Assembly: GCA_021776915.1 (NCBI GenBank)
Contig: JAIQZU010000039.1
Location: forward strand, 121,720-157,312
Source: Candidatus Scalindua sp.
GTDB lineage: Bacteria; Planctomycetota; Brocadiia; Brocadiales; Scalinduaceae
Reading direction: 5' to 3'
Length of the DNA stretch: 35,593 nt
Numbering within the stretch: the first letter of the stretch is position 1; every line of letters begins with the position of its first letter. Both the position numbers and the translations under genes were made by a program. Below, piece after piece: positions 22,257-31,974 of the stretch. The notes beneath the pieces are model-generated. The model searched no databases. It saw nothing but the letters and a program-made list of their open reading frames with translations, and was not told the origin of the DNA.

Positions 22257-23633
22257 ATGGCGATTACACATTCAGAAAAATATTTAACTTGTCTTTGCAA
22301 AGATACTTTTCTAAACCTTTGGAGCTGGCCTCATATTTACCGTAAGTCACATTGGACTGGTGGTGATGGGAAAGAGGTTTGTGATCTTTTGGTTGTATTT
22401 GGGGATAATATAATAATCTTCTCAGATAAGTATTGTAAATTCCCAGATACTGGAGACTTAATACTCGATTGGTGTAGGTGGTTTAAGAGGGCAATCTTGC
22501 AATCCGCTAAACAAATTTGGGGAGCCGAAAGGTGGATACGTCAATATCCTGACAATTTATTTTTAGATAAAGACTGTAAAATACCGTTCCCATATCCTCT
22601 TGCAAATATTGAAACAGCAAAAATACACAGAATCGTAGTTGCTCACGGATCCTCAAAGAGATGTCAACAAACGTTAGGAGGCTTAGGTAGTTTGATGATC
22701 AATCCAAACATTGTTGGTCGGGATCATTATAATTCGCAGGCTTGTAGTGTGTTGCCATTCACTATTGGAAAGATAGATGAAGAAAAAGGGTTTGTTCATG
22801 TTCTTGATGACTTTAGTCTGGATGCCGTTCTTCAAACCGTCGACACTATAACAGACTTTACAAATTATTTAGAAAAGAAACAGAACTTTTTCGAGTCTGG
22901 CCAGCTTGGTAGAGCGGCAGGTGAAGAAGATCTTTTAGCGGCTTATTTGCTACATCTTAACGAGAAAGGAGAGCATGATTTTGAAATAAAAGAAAATGTT
23001 GATTTTGTAGCCTACGAAGAAGGTTTTTGGGAAGATTTTATTGAAAGCCAAGAAAGAGCGTCTCAGATTGAAGCTGACAAAATCAGTTATTTATGGGATG
23101 CACTTATTGATGAATTCTCTGCCCACATTCTTGAAGGAACATTATATGATTCACATACCAATAAAGTAGAGTATCACGAAAAAGGGTTGCGTGTTTTAGC
23201 CAGTGAACCTAGAATTAGACGAAGAGTGCTTTCAGCAAACTTAATGATAGTTCCTGAAAGAGCAGAACATGAGATGAGGTCTGTAAGAGTTGATGTTGGA
23301 GTTCATCCAGGAGAAGCTTATTATGTTTTTTTGGCTCTTGTTCGAAAAGAGGATAAGTCGATAGAGGATTACAGGAGCATAAGGCAAAACATATTGCACA
23401 ATTATTGCATGGCTACAAAGGTTAGATTTCCAAAGGCTGAAAAGATTATTGGGATAGCTACAGAACCTATAAGTTGCCAAAGAAGATCGCATGATTTGAT
23501 TTATATCGATGCTAGAAATTGGACCCGGGATCATCAAAAGGAGGCAGAAGAAATTAGGGATAAATACAATCTATTAGTCAATGCTAAGATGAGTCAAGGT
23601 GTTGAAAGAGAATTTCCAAGTGTGCATGAATAG
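22257..23633 (+). CDS. Unrecognised protein, possible NERD-like nuclease core
   Basis: A 458-residue soluble protein of unknown function. Residues 34-60 (GGDGKE, VCDLLVVFGDNIIIFSDKYC) resemble the strand-loop-strand core of NERD/PD-(D/E)xK nucleases: an acidic residue (Asp43), a hydrophobic strand, then S-D-K where the nuclease family usually has E-x-K. If the alignment is right, the catalytic glutamate is replaced by Ser56, so activity is uncertain. WFKRAILQSAKQIWGAERWI (74-93) follows. The rest is mixed alpha/beta with no motif I know. Its position after a toxin-antitoxin pair suggests an accessory or defence role, an inference only. No convincing ribosome site precedes the ATG. Confidence 0.7.
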   Translation: MAITHSEKYLTCLCKDTFLNLWSWPHIYRKSHWTGGDGKEVCDLLVVFGDNIIIFSDKYCKFPDTGDLILDWCRWFKRAILQSAKQIWGAERWIRQYPDNLFLDKDCKIPFPYPLANIETAKIHRIVVAHGSSKRCQQTLGGLGSLMINPNIVGRDHYNSQACSVLPFTIGKIDEEKGFVHVLDDFSLDAVLQTVDTITDFTNYLEKKQNFFESGQLGRAAGEEDLLAAYLLHLNEKGEHDFEIKENVDFVAYEEGFWEDFIESQERASQIEADKISYLWDALIDEFSAHILEGTLYDSHTNKVEYHEKGLRVLASEPRIRRRVLSANLMIVPERAEHEMRSVRVDVGVHPGEAYYVFLALVRKEDKSIEDYRSIRQNILHNYCMATKVRFPKAEKIIGIATEPISCQRRSHDLIYIDARNWTRDHQKEAEEIRDKYNLLVNAKMSQGVEREFPSVHE

Positions 23634-23789
23634 GCACCAAGGAATACTTTAGGAAAATTTATTGTTTTCAGTATTAACATTCTCATGACATAGAAAATAG
23701 AGTAGGGAACGGTGGGAAGAACAAATAGGTGCAGTGCCCATTTAATTACTATTCCATTCTATTAGACAGATTAGATTCAACAACATACT

Positions 23790-24122
23790 ATGTTAATTAC
23801 TAAGTCTATCGTACTATTCATACTTGCCGGGCTTTGCGAAATAGGCGGTGGATACCTTGTCTGGCTATGGCTGCGAAAAGGGAATAGTGTCTGGGTTGGT
23901 ATATTGGGAGGGGTAGTTCTGGTGCTTTATGGAATAATACCAACCCTCCAGCCGGCCCATTTTGGTAGAGTTTACGCTGCCTATGGTGGAGTATTTGTAG
24001 TCATGTCAATCCTGTGGGGGTGGAAGATTGACAAAACAATTCCGGACAGGTATGACCTGATTGGCGGTATAATATGCCTTATTGGTGTCTTTGTAATAAT
24101 GTATTGGCCAAGAAATATTTGA
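23790..24122 (+). CDS. YnfA/UPF0060-family small membrane protein
   Basis: A 110-residue, four-helix inner-membrane protein. [28 protein letters not shown] and [21 protein letters not shown] are the family's typical stretches. The fold resembles small multidrug resistance transporters, and drug efflux has been proposed for E. coli YnfA, but the substrate is unclear. Single gene, with no strong ribosome site visible. Confidence 0.88.
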   Translation: MLITKSIVLFILAGLCEIGGGYLVWLWLRKGNSVWVGILGGVVLVLYGIIPTLQPAHFGRVYAAYGGVFVVMSILWGWKIDKTIPDRYDLIGGIICLIGVFVIMYWPRNI

Positions 24123-24147
24123 CACATATTAGATTTTCTTCAGTATA

Positions 24148-24175
24148 TTGACAAATATTATTTTTAATGTAGAAT
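24148..24175 (+). promoter_or_regulatory. Likely promoter of the exported protein at 24245
   Basis: TTGACA (24148-24153, exact consensus) and TAGAAT (24170-24175, one mismatch) with a 16-base spacer, about 70 bases before the start codon at 24245. Confidence 0.6.
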
Positions 24176-24244
24176 TGATATGCAACTGGCTTAAAAGAAT
24201 GTTCGGAAAAGTATGTATTTTTTTAGAAAAAGGAAGGTGAAATT

Positions 24245-24736
24245 ATGTTAAATAGTTACAAGAAATGTATAATCCCGACGACAGCCTTATTTGTGTTTGT
24301 TGTATTAAATTTTACAACCGATGGACTTTCTAAGGTACAGGCGGCAGATTATATTAAGAAACCATCGGAAACTCATCATCAGTCATTTGAGCCGTATCCA
24401 AATAAAATAGTTATTCCAGACCCAAAACCCAGAGGTATTACTGTCAGGGTAAAAGAGGTAATGACATACGAAGTCGTTGTTGACGAGCAAAAAGTGGCAT
24501 CAAATTCTGTCACAATGGAAGACCTCGAGCTTACTGTGGTAAAAGACAAGAAAAAGATCAATTTCCATCAGGCAGACTGTTACTTTTATGCAAAGGTAAA
24601 GCAGACACAGGAAAGATCCACAGACTATGTATCAAGTTCGCGATGGAGAGAGGGTGAACAATATTGGCTGTCAGATGGTGGAAAATATGTAGAGTGGGAG
24701 CCATGGTCAGAATGGTATTCCGGCAGTAAATGGTGA
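24245..24736 (+). CDS. Exported protein of unknown function
   Basis: A 163-residue protein with a signal peptide (residues 1-34, cleavage near VQA-AD). The start is fixed by AGGAAGGTG just upstream and a good promoter further up. The mature part has a proline-rich entry, a beta-strand-rich middle and a Trp/Ser/Tyr-rich tail (SSRWREGEQYWLSDGG, EWEPWSEWY). One cysteine is present in the mature part. I do not recognise the family; the aromatic tail would suit binding to a surface or carbohydrate, which is speculation. Confidence 0.7.
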   Translation: MLNSYKKCIIPTTALFVFVVLNFTTDGLSKVQAADYIKKPSETHHQSFEPYPNKIVIPDPKPRGITVRVKEVMTYEVVVDEQKVASNSVTMEDLELTVVKDKKKINFHQADCYFYAKVKQTQERSTDYVSSSRWREGEQYWLSDGGKYVEWEPWSEWYSGSKW

Positions 24737-24772
24737 TTTGCCTGTATCGATAGTAACAGTTCTGTCCACCGC

Positions 24773-24797
24773 TCCCCGGACAGAAGGCGCCGAGGAC
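24773..24797. repeat. 25-nt dispersed repeat, copy 2
   Basis: Partner of 15021-15045 with one mismatch, in the intergenic stretch after the exported-protein gene. The flanking sequences at the two sites do not match. Confidence 0.7.
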
Positions 24798-24827
24798 AAG
24801 AAGACGTAAAGAAAAGATTTACAGAAA

Positions 24828-24864
24828 TAGTGGCGTCCGTCAGACTGATAGGCGGACGCCACTA
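24828..24864. terminator. Strong hairpin between convergent genes
   Basis: TAGTGGCGTCCG (24828-24839) pairs perfectly with CGGACGCCACTA (24853-24864) around a 13-base loop. It lies between the exported-protein gene and the end of the moxR gene, so it may terminate both. T-runs are weak, so it could instead be a repeat. The loop sequence resembles part of the inverted repeat at about 18132-18153. Confidence 0.45.
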
Positions 24865-24962
24865 CAGTATTTTGTACGGTAAGCTTCTTTCTACTGATCT
24901 ATAGTCACTTTCACCCTGGTTTTGTATAACTTGAAGGATTCAAGGACTTTTGTTGCACGGCA

Positions 24963-25955
24963 TCATGGTACTTCTATATTATCAAAGATGTTTTGTATGA
25001 CTTTTTCAGAGGTCATCTCTTCTGCCTCTGCTTCATAAGTTATGATTACACGGTGCCTCAAGACATCCATTCCTATAGACTTTACATCCTGAGGAGTGAC
25101 GTAACCCCTGCCTTTAAGGAAAGCATATGCCTTTGATGCAATAGCCAGATAAATGGTTGCTCTTGGCGATGCACCATACTCAATGAACTCGTCCAGATCA
25201 AGGTTGTATTTTCCAGGTTCCCTGGTAGCGATTACCAAGTCTACTATATAATCTTTTATTTTATCATCGATATAAATCTGGTCAACTACCGAGCGCAAAC
25301 GCTTTATGTCGCCCGGCGCTATTACTGAATTTACCTTAATATCTGTGTCTGTTACTGCCATTCTCTCCAGGATTTCACGCTCTTCAGATTTACTTGGATA
25401 ATCTACATTTAATTTCAGCATAAATCGATCTACCTGTGCTTCAGGTAAAGGATATGTACCTTCCTGTTCAATTGGATTCTGAGTTGCCAATACGAGAAAT
25501 GGATCATCAAGTTTGAAGGTTTCGTCACCAATCGTTACCTGCCTTTCCTGCATAGACTCTAAAAGTGCGCTTTGTACCTTTGCAGGTGCCCTGTTTATTT
25601 CGTCAGCAAGAATAATATTTGCGAAGACAGGCCCCTTTTTTGTGGTAAATTCGCCACTACGAGGATTGTAAATAAGCGTTCCCAGCAAATCTGCAGGCAG
25701 GAGATCAGGTGTAAATTGAATCCTCTGGTATTTTACCTGCATTGCTTTTGCAAGTGTCATAACAGACAGTGTCTTTGCTAATCCGGGGACGCCTTCCAAC
25801 AGAATATGACCGTTTGCCAGGATGCCTATTAACAACCTTTCAATCAGTTGCTTCTGCCCTACAATCACCTTCCCCATTTCATCAATCAAGCTGGAAAGAA
25901 CACTGCTCTCTTCTTTGATGACATCTGTAATATTTTTAATATCTGCTGATCCCAT
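24963..25955 (-). CDS. MoxR-family AAA+ ATPase
   Basis: A 330-residue ATPase with Walker A GVPGLAKT, Walker B ILADEINRAPAKVQSALLESMQERQVTI, sensor LATQNPIEQEGTYPLPEAQVDRFM and the helical lid (SPRATIYLAIASKAYA). MoxR proteins act as chaperones that assemble or activate cofactor-containing or membrane complexes, usually with a DUF58/VWA partner. No such partner is within the window; instead the gene closes the minus-strand set of ABC, GldG-like and DUF4340 genes, 276 bases after the DUF4340 gene, so it may have its own promoter. Confidence 0.93.
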   Translation of the reverse strand: MGSADIKNITDVIKEESSVLSSLIDEMGKVIVGQKQLIERLLIGILANGHILLEGVPGLAKTLSVMTLAKAMQVKYQRIQFTPDLLPADLLGTLIYNPRSGEFTTKKGPVFANIILADEINRAPAKVQSALLESMQERQVTIGDETFKLDDPFLVLATQNPIEQEGTYPLPEAQVDRFMLKLNVDYPSKSEEREILERMAVTDTDIKVNSVIAPGDIKRLRSVVDQIYIDDKIKDYIVDLVIATREPGKYNLDLDEFIEYGASPRATIYLAIASKAYAFLKGRGYVTPQDVKSIGMDVLRHRVIITYEAEAEEMTSEKVIQNIFDNIEVP

Positions 25956-26165
25956 AAGTGTGATTGTACAAAAAAACTATTTCTGTGTGTAGTATAAAAA
26001 ATGTTTTAAATTACGTCATTCCGTGTATTGGCTACCATTGTATCTACAGAAAAAAGAAGAGTGCTGTCACCGGAAAATAACCCTAAACAGGCCTTATAGT
26101 TTTTCTCTCGTTCGGCAAAAGATTATGGTATGAACTACTTAAGGAGCAGAGCGGTATTTCGGTCA

Positions 26166-26188
26166 TTCTACAGCTTTTTGCTGTAGAA
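26166..26188. repeat. Short perfect hairpin
   Basis: TTCTACAGC and GCTGTAGAA form a 9-bp stem around TTTTT, in the gap between the DUF4340 and moxR genes. It has no U-tract on the minus strand, so it could be an RNA-processing or stability element. Confidence 0.4.
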
Positions 26189-26231
26189 AAGAATATTTAC
26201 CTGCATTATTTCACAGCTAAATATTTTTCTC

Positions 26232-28544
26232 TTATTTAATTTCAGTTGAGACACATTCCTCTATAATATCGTCTATCTTTTTTCCGCGTACAATGTAGAC
26301 AAAGCCTGTGGCTTTGCTCATAACAAAATAGTTAGACTCGTACTCTCTACCCACCAGCAATGAGTTCTCGCTATCGCCAGAACCTACTGTAACACTGAAC
26401 AGTGGTTGATCAAGCTCATATTTAGACAAATCTTCACTTGAGTATTGGACGATAGACTCAGCCTTCAATGAGTTCATTGCCGTTATGATACGGTCTGCAA
26501 AATTTCCTTTTAAAAGCTTGTTTTCAGGTTGTACCATTTCCCATTTATTATCATTGTTTTTCAGGAAAGACAGCTCCCTTTCTGGATGTTTTATCTGTAG
26601 TGACTTTGTTTTTGAAGAGTCAAGTTTAAACAGCGTCTTTGATACAAGCTCGACACTGTAATCTCTGACGTCAGACCATCCAATTTGAAAAACCATATCT
26701 TCATCAGCAAACTTTGCATAGTACTTTGATTGTTCATTCTCAGGTTCTAATCTTCCCCCGACCAGAAGTGTCTTCGTTACAATTTCCTTTGGCTTTGTTA
26801 AGTCACCTTTTTCACTAATAACGTCACCATGAACTGTAACACTATCAGAATCTTCATAAACTACAGATACTTTCATCCCGGGACTGTCAAGCCCATAGAT
26901 GCCAAGGTCTTCTGCGGCAAGGTCAATAATCTTACCAACCGTTAGAAATGACAAGTTCCAGACTACCTGATTTACGGAATTTATATCAGCTTCCATATTA
27001 ACAGGGCTGGTTAAAGTCCATTTTACTATAGGACCATCCTCATTCTTCCTACATATGAATGTTTCTCCATCCCTATCTACAATAATTTCCTTTGCATTTT
27101 CTTTAGGAAATTCCAGAACCAATTTATCCCTGAAAGCGATAAACCCGCTTTTAGCAACGTCATAGAACTTCTCAGTGGGCACAGAATAAACAGCAGCTTC
27201 ACCATCTTTCCTTACATAACACAAACCGCCATCAGGATCAGAATCTCCGATCATAAACTTTACGGTTTCACCCTCTCCAATCTTTCTAAATACAGAAACT
27301 TCTACACTTGAATCGCCTAACCCATAGTTATCAAGGTTCTCACCGCTGTCATCAACATAAAGCTGTATCTGCAAATCCTTAATCTTTTCTACGAAATCTC
27401 TGACTGCATCTCTGTCCGCTAAAATCCTGGTTGGTGATGTAATCATCCAGTCATACTGTTTTGTCTTTACCATAGACAGGGTTGTATCAGGATATTTCAG
27501 TTCAACCTGTTCAATCCCATAGGTGCCTATTGAATCAAATCTCAACAACTGCTTGTCTCGCAGGTCATTTGCTTCCAAATCAAGATCACCAAGTACTACA
27601 TCATGTACAAAAAATATAGAGCTTTCGTCATCTCGCTTTGCATAGATCCTGTTATCCAGGCTGTGTCCCAGTAGGAGGCTCTGTACATCCCCTTCTGCAG
27701 AAGAACCAATACTGATAGTAAGCCTTGGTTTGTCCAGGCCGTGCTTGGCTATATCTTCTTTTTTATCTGACACAAAATCAGCTTCAGCAATCTTTAAGTT
27801 TTTCAATTCGCTAAGAATGTCTCTGATTCTTTCAGAATCACCCCGGTCTGAGATCGGCTGTGTCACCCACCAGTGCTGATCAGCCCTGGAACACACAATA
27901 GGCTCTTTCGAACCGCTCTGTAATCTAATCCTTTCTATAGCATCTATGTCATACTCAAACGCCCATTTATTTCTTAGATCATTTATGTTCTTGTCGATTT
28001 TTTCCAGAAACTTTGCAGGAACAACAATAACGTCTTTGCTCCCTTCAATATTTATGTAAACAGTGTTCTGCCCGGCGGCCAACCTGTCACCTATATTTAT
28101 TGTATATTTGGATTCAACTCCTGTCATTTCCTCAGTTCCCTTTAGAATGGCACCCTTTTTCATCCAGAGGTTGACTGCAATTTGTGGTTTATCCAAACCG
28201 TAATCTTTCAAGTCGAAGTTTTCAGTTTCGCCTTCTTTGATGGTGCCTATTTTTCTTAAAAACTCAAATTGAGAGAGAATGTCATTCACTTCAGATCTAT
28301 CAGCTCTTAACTGCAAAGGCTGCAACATTCTCCATCGCACATTGTCAGTACTCTCAAGGACTATTGCGTCTTTCTCCTTTTTTAATTCAATCTTATTGAT
28401 TTGGCCTGCTTTGTAGTCAGGTAAAACCATTTGCTGCCGTTGCACCCATTCTTCTGTCCTGAATTGCTTCCTGTCATACAGGAATATGTATGCAGCTCCT
28501 ATGGCGGCAATTATTAAGAGTATTATAGTTGTTCTAAACTTCAT
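26232..28544 (-). CDS. Large membrane-anchored DUF4340 repeat protein
   Basis: A 770-residue protein with an N-terminal membrane segment (about residues 7-23) and a long outer part made of five units about 150 residues apart. Each unit has a W-x-(M/V/L)-x-x-P type line (Trp71, Trp225-226, Trp366, Trp509, Trp668), a helix for domain separation and, in most units, a DL..YGLD-P line. These match DUF4340 repeats, which accompany GldG-like proteins and ABC-2 transporters in several bacterial phyla. The function is unknown; a periplasmic scaffold or partner for the ABC export machine is a reasonable inference. It follows the GldG-like gene by 101 bases. Confidence 0.88.
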   Translation of the reverse strand: MKFRTTIILLIIAAIGAAYIFLYDRKQFRTEEWVQRQQMVLPDYKAGQINKIELKKEKDAIVLESTDNVRWRMLQPLQLRADRSEVNDILSQFEFLRKIGTIKEGETENFDLKDYGLDKPQIAVNLWMKKGAILKGTEEMTGVESKYTINIGDRLAAGQNTVYINIEGSKDVIVVPAKFLEKIDKNINDLRNKWAFEYDIDAIERIRLQSGSKEPIVCSRADQHWWVTQPISDRGDSERIRDILSELKNLKIAEADFVSDKKEDIAKHGLDKPRLTISIGSSAEGDVQSLLLGHSLDNRIYAKRDDESSIFFVHDVVLGDLDLEANDLRDKQLLRFDSIGTYGIEQVELKYPDTTLSMVKTKQYDWMITSPTRILADRDAVRDFVEKIKDLQIQLYVDDSGENLDNYGLGDSSVEVSVFRKIGEGETVKFMIGDSDPDGGLCYVRKDGEAAVYSVPTEKFYDVAKSGFIAFRDKLVLEFPKENAKEIIVDRDGETFICRKNEDGPIVKWTLTSPVNMEADINSVNQVVWNLSFLTVGKIIDLAAEDLGIYGLDSPGMKVSVVYEDSDSVTVHGDVISEKGDLTKPKEIVTKTLLVGGRLEPENEQSKYYAKFADEDMVFQIGWSDVRDYSVELVSKTLFKLDSSKTKSLQIKHPERELSFLKNNDNKWEMVQPENKLLKGNFADRIITAMNSLKAESIVQYSSEDLSKYELDQPLFSVTVGSGDSENSLLVGREYESNYFVMSKATGFVYIVRGKKIDDIIEECVSTEIK

Positions 28545-28645
28545 AATTTTATATTAAGATAATTTTCGACTCTAATGTTAAGACAATAAGAATATTACAA
28601 GGTTAAGTTCTATAAATTTCGTTGCTCCAGTAAGTACATTCCTGC

Positions 28646-30244
28646 CTACCTTCTTCTTCTCCACCAGACATAACCACCAATTACAATGCCAATAGATGGT
28701 AGCCCTGCAATAGACAACCAGAAAATAAGAGTTAGTTGTGCAGGTTTAATAATAGCCCTTCTGACGTCGGGAGCTTTAGGTGATATACCAAGCTCTTTTT
28801 CTCTGCGAGCCAGCCAGCTTATGGAGTTTAATACAAGGTCCTGATTCCCCGGGTTGTCAGAGAATGCGTTTGCTGCAAAATCCGTATCACCGAACACCAC
28901 AATACGCGACCCCCTTTTCCCTATACCTTCAAACGTCTTTGTGGCATGTGGCGGGGTTGTAACATCCTGATGTGGAGTTGGTTCAGGTTCCCTCAGCTCG
29001 GCTGCTATTGCTAAGGTAATAGGAGATGAAATATCTGCATCATCATCATATTTCGGTCTTTTTTTACCGGCAATCTCAGTTTCACCCCAACTGCTGTCAG
29101 GCGCTCGTATAATAGCTTTTGCAGAGAATGCCATTGTATCTGTCACTGGAGCCAGACTAACTACACTTGAACCATAAAATACTGTTGTCAGTTTTTCAAT
29201 ATCTTTTGTTATTTCGTGTTCTAAATACGTATCATCACTAATATATATCTCAACAACAGTTTGCATACCATAAAGCGGCATATTCACTTTGTTGTATACG
29301 ACTGCATCATCCCTGACAAGAATACCATATTCTCCAAGCATAGCCTTTAAACCGGAGGGCTTATTCGCACCCACAACCGGCTCAAGCATTACCAGTAATT
29401 TCCCATCTTTAAGTTCACCTTTCTCATCCACTAGTCTTGCTGACGTTCCAAGGTAGTTGCGAATATAGTTTGTTTCTTCTGTCGAAAAAGCTTTTGTAGG
29501 TCCGGCAATAAAGAGTATATCGCAATTTTCGGGAACCCGTTTCTTTTCTAATAAATCAAGCGGTATGATGTTATAATTAGCACGTTTTATCGAACTTGCC
29601 AGGTTACCAAAACCTGCACGTTCAAAATCTCCAGGATCTCTTTCTCCATGCCCTTTGACAAAATAGACGGTTGTCTGTTTTTCCTGTGTTACGTTTAATA
29701 CCGCAGAGGTAAAAACTTCTTCTCCCTTGAACTTAAAAGGAAATTCTTTTTCGATTACCTCAGCTTGCTGCACATGCTTGCTTTTATCTCCGCATGTAAA
29801 GATTATTGAATTTAACTGCAATTGCTCCAGGTCCATCTTCAACTTTTCTGCCAACTCTGTTATTTTAGTACGATCGGTCAAAGGATTCAGGAGAGTAACA
29901 TTTATCTTGTCTGTTACATACCTGTACTCTTCTAGAATATCTATGATCTGCCCGTAAAAGCGATAATCCTGCTTTTGTACCAACAGTGAAGTTACAAAAA
30001 CCGGCTGATCAAGGTTTTTCAGGATTTTCTTCGTTTTGGCTGATAATGTATATCTTCCGGATGCAGTAAGGTCAAAACGGTAATAATGCCTATCATTTAA
30101 ATAGCTGACAAAGACAAAGATAACTATAGCAATAAGTATCATGGAAATGACATTAGCGCCGATTAAAGTTTTCTTTTTTCTCAGGCCATGTAGTGATTCT
30201 GATGTTTTTGCTTCTTCGTTATTCAATGGCTTCTCTACCTCCAT
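28646..30244 (-). CDS. GldG-like ABC transport auxiliary protein
   Basis: A 532-residue protein with membrane segments near the N-terminus (about residues 30-50) and C-terminus (about 502-525), so most of it is outside the cytoplasm. Signature lines are RYTLSAKTKKILKNLDQPV, TVYFVKGHGERDP, CDILFIAGPTKAFSTEE and RIVVFGDTDFAANAF, as in GldG and similar ABC auxiliary proteins of the PF09822 type. In Bacteroidetes, GldA-GldF-GldG are needed for gliding motility. The start overlaps the permease end by 10 bases. Confidence 0.88.
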   Translation of the reverse strand: MEVEKPLNNEEAKTSESLHGLRKKKTLIGANVISMILIAIVIFVFVSYLNDRHYYRFDLTASGRYTLSAKTKKILKNLDQPVFVTSLLVQKQDYRFYGQIIDILEEYRYVTDKINVTLLNPLTDRTKITELAEKLKMDLEQLQLNSIIFTCGDKSKHVQQAEVIEKEFPFKFKGEEVFTSAVLNVTQEKQTTVYFVKGHGERDPGDFERAGFGNLASSIKRANYNIIPLDLLEKKRVPENCDILFIAGPTKAFSTEETNYIRNYLGTSARLVDEKGELKDGKLLVMLEPVVGANKPSGLKAMLGEYGILVRDDAVVYNKVNMPLYGMQTVVEIYISDDTYLEHEITKDIEKLTTVFYGSSVVSLAPVTDTMAFSAKAIIRAPDSSWGETEIAGKKRPKYDDDADISSPITLAIAAELREPEPTPHQDVTTPPHATKTFEGIGKRGSRIVVFGDTDFAANAFSDNPGNQDLVLNSISWLARREKELGISPKAPDVRRAIIKPAQLTLIFWLSIAGLPSIGIVIGGYVWWRRRR

Positions 30245-30945
30245 TTTCTGCTTTCAACATTTCTTACAGTAATAAACAAAAGTAATGTCGTAAAGCTCAG
30301 ATAGTATATTACATCCCTTGTATCTACTATGCCTTTTGTAAAAGACTCCCAATGATCGAAAGTCCCTGCATATCTGAGAGTCTCGTAAAACCACCCATCG
30401 CCATATGAGCTCAAAAACCCAATTACCCATAAAATTATTAATGAAACTATCCCGATTACGGCTGCAACAACCTGATTTCTCGTAAATGATGATACCAGCA
30501 AACCAACAGAAACGAATAGACCTCCCATAAGCAGCAGACCTATATAGCTGGAATAGATTGGTCCGAAGTCAGGATTTCCAAAAATAGTCAGGAATAAAAC
30601 AAATATCCATGTTGGCAGAATCATCACAATATATAAACTCAAAGCTGCGAGAAATTTACCAAATACTACATCAAAATCTGTAACCGGCGAAGTCATAAGC
30701 GTCTCAATCGTTCCGGATTTTGTTTCGTCTGCAAAGAGCTTCATGGTGATTACAGGTGTAAGCAAAAGGAGGAAAAATTGGATTGAATCCAGACTGCCTT
30801 TCAATGATGCCTCCTGCCAGAATTGTAAATTTCCGGCAAAGAAAAAACCAGAGGCAATCAGGAATACAGAAATTACAACGTATGCTATTGGTGAATAGAA
30901 GTAGGACATGATCTCTCTTTGATATATAGTAGGTACGTTACGCAT
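30235..30945 (-). CDS. ABC-2 type transporter permease (GldF-like)
   Basis: A 236-residue permease with about six membrane segments. It opens with IYQREIMSYFYSPIAYVV, typical of GldF/ABC-2 permeases, and ADETKSGTIETLMTSPV forms the coupling-helix region. It pairs with the ATPase whose end it overlaps by 8 bases and the GldG-like protein whose start it overlaps by 10. Together they are likely an inner-membrane export complex for an unknown substrate. Confidence 0.92.
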   Translation of the reverse strand: MRNVPTIYQREIMSYFYSPIAYVVISVFLIASGFFFAGNLQFWQEASLKGSLDSIQFFLLLLTPVITMKLFADETKSGTIETLMTSPVTDFDVVFGKFLAALSLYIVMILPTWIFVLFLTIFGNPDFGPIYSSYIGLLLMGGLFVSVGLLVSSFTRNQVVAAVIGIVSLIILWVIGFLSSYGDGWFYETLRYAGTFDHWESFTKGIVDTRDVIYYLSFTTLLLFITVRNVESRKWR

Positions 30946-31891
30946 TTTCTGAGACTTCCTCCGTTTCCCTGGTAGTAATTTGATGAAAGATTTCCTCTAA
31001 TGTGACGGTCTGTCGTCTCATTTCGCGAAGTATGTAATTATCTTTCACAATACGCTTAAAGACGGCTTCCCTTATATCTTCCTCTCCAGAACCTTCGACA
31101 AAGAATTCATTTGCATCACCCTTTTCACTAAACCTTACCGAACTGACACTGCCTATTTTGGACAAACTTTCTTTTATCTTCTCTCCATTGCCCTTTATCT
31201 CTAAAACCAGGCTTGAACCTGTTTTTAACTGTTTTACGAGGTTTGCAGGTGTGTCCATAGCCACTATCTTGCCTTTGTCTATTATCATAATTCTATCGCA
31301 GACCATTTCAACTTCCGGAAGGATGTGCGTTGACAGCAAAACGGTATGTTTTTCACCTAACCCTTTAATTACCTGCCTGATCTGCATGATCTGGTTTGGA
31401 TCAAGACCAATGGTTGGCTCATCAAGAATAAGGACTTTCGGATCATGTATCAAGGTATCAGCAAGGCCAACCCTCTGTCTGTAACCCTTTGACAAAGTAC
31501 CTGTAATCTGATTTTGCACATTTGATATGCCAGTCATCTCGAGGCAATAATCTATTTTCTTTCTTCTTTCTCTCCTGGGAATATTCTTTAGTTTGGCACG
31601 AAACATCAGATATTCATTTACCCTCATATCCAGATAAAGCGGAACATTCTCAGGTAAATATCCAATCTGCTGACGCACATTCAGTGAATCTGCAAACACA
31701 TCGAAACCGGCTACGGTTACGGTACCGGCTGTTGCCGGCATGAAGCAGGTTAGAATCCGCATGGTAGTCGTCTTGCCTGCACCGTTTGGACCTAGCAGTC
31801 CTACCGTTTCGTTTTCTTCCACATTAAAAGATATGTCATCTACCGCATTGATATTTACGTAACGTTTTATTAAATTTTTGACATTAATCAT
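30938..31891 (-). CDS. ABC transporter ATP-binding protein (GldA/CcmA-like)
   Basis: A 317-residue ATPase. Walker A is GPNGAGKT, the signature is LSKGYRQRVGLA, Walker B is VLILDEPTIGLDP, and the H-loop is LLSTHILPEVE. The C-terminal extension of about 90 residues ends in QTVTLEEIFHQIT, common in GldA/DrrA-type exporters. It is the first transporter gene of the set and follows the omega-like gene by 83 bases. Confidence 0.93.
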   Translation of the reverse strand: MINVKNLIKRYVNINAVDDISFNVEENETVGLLGPNGAGKTTTMRILTCFMPATAGTVTVAGFDVFADSLNVRQQIGYLPENVPLYLDMRVNEYLMFRAKLKNIPRRERRKKIDYCLEMTGISNVQNQITGTLSKGYRQRVGLADTLIHDPKVLILDEPTIGLDPNQIMQIRQVIKGLGEKHTVLLSTHILPEVEMVCDRIMIIDKGKIVAMDTPANLVKQLKTGSSLVLEIKGNGEKIKESLSKIGSVSSVRFSEKGDANEFFVEGSGEEDIREAVFKRIVKDNYILREMRRQTVTLEEIFHQITTRETEEVSENA

Positions 31892-31974
31892 ATTGCAGAT
31901 CTCCAGATCAGGCTTTTCGGATACTTCGAGCTTTTTTAGGGTAACAACACTTTGAGCAATAAAGTTCCCGTATT

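Noticed and set aside
24897-24962. In-frame codons after the moxR stop that stay open for about 22 residues
   Set aside because: The MoxR family normally ends near the visible stop, and a short open stretch is expected by chance; no selenocysteine or readthrough signal was recognised.
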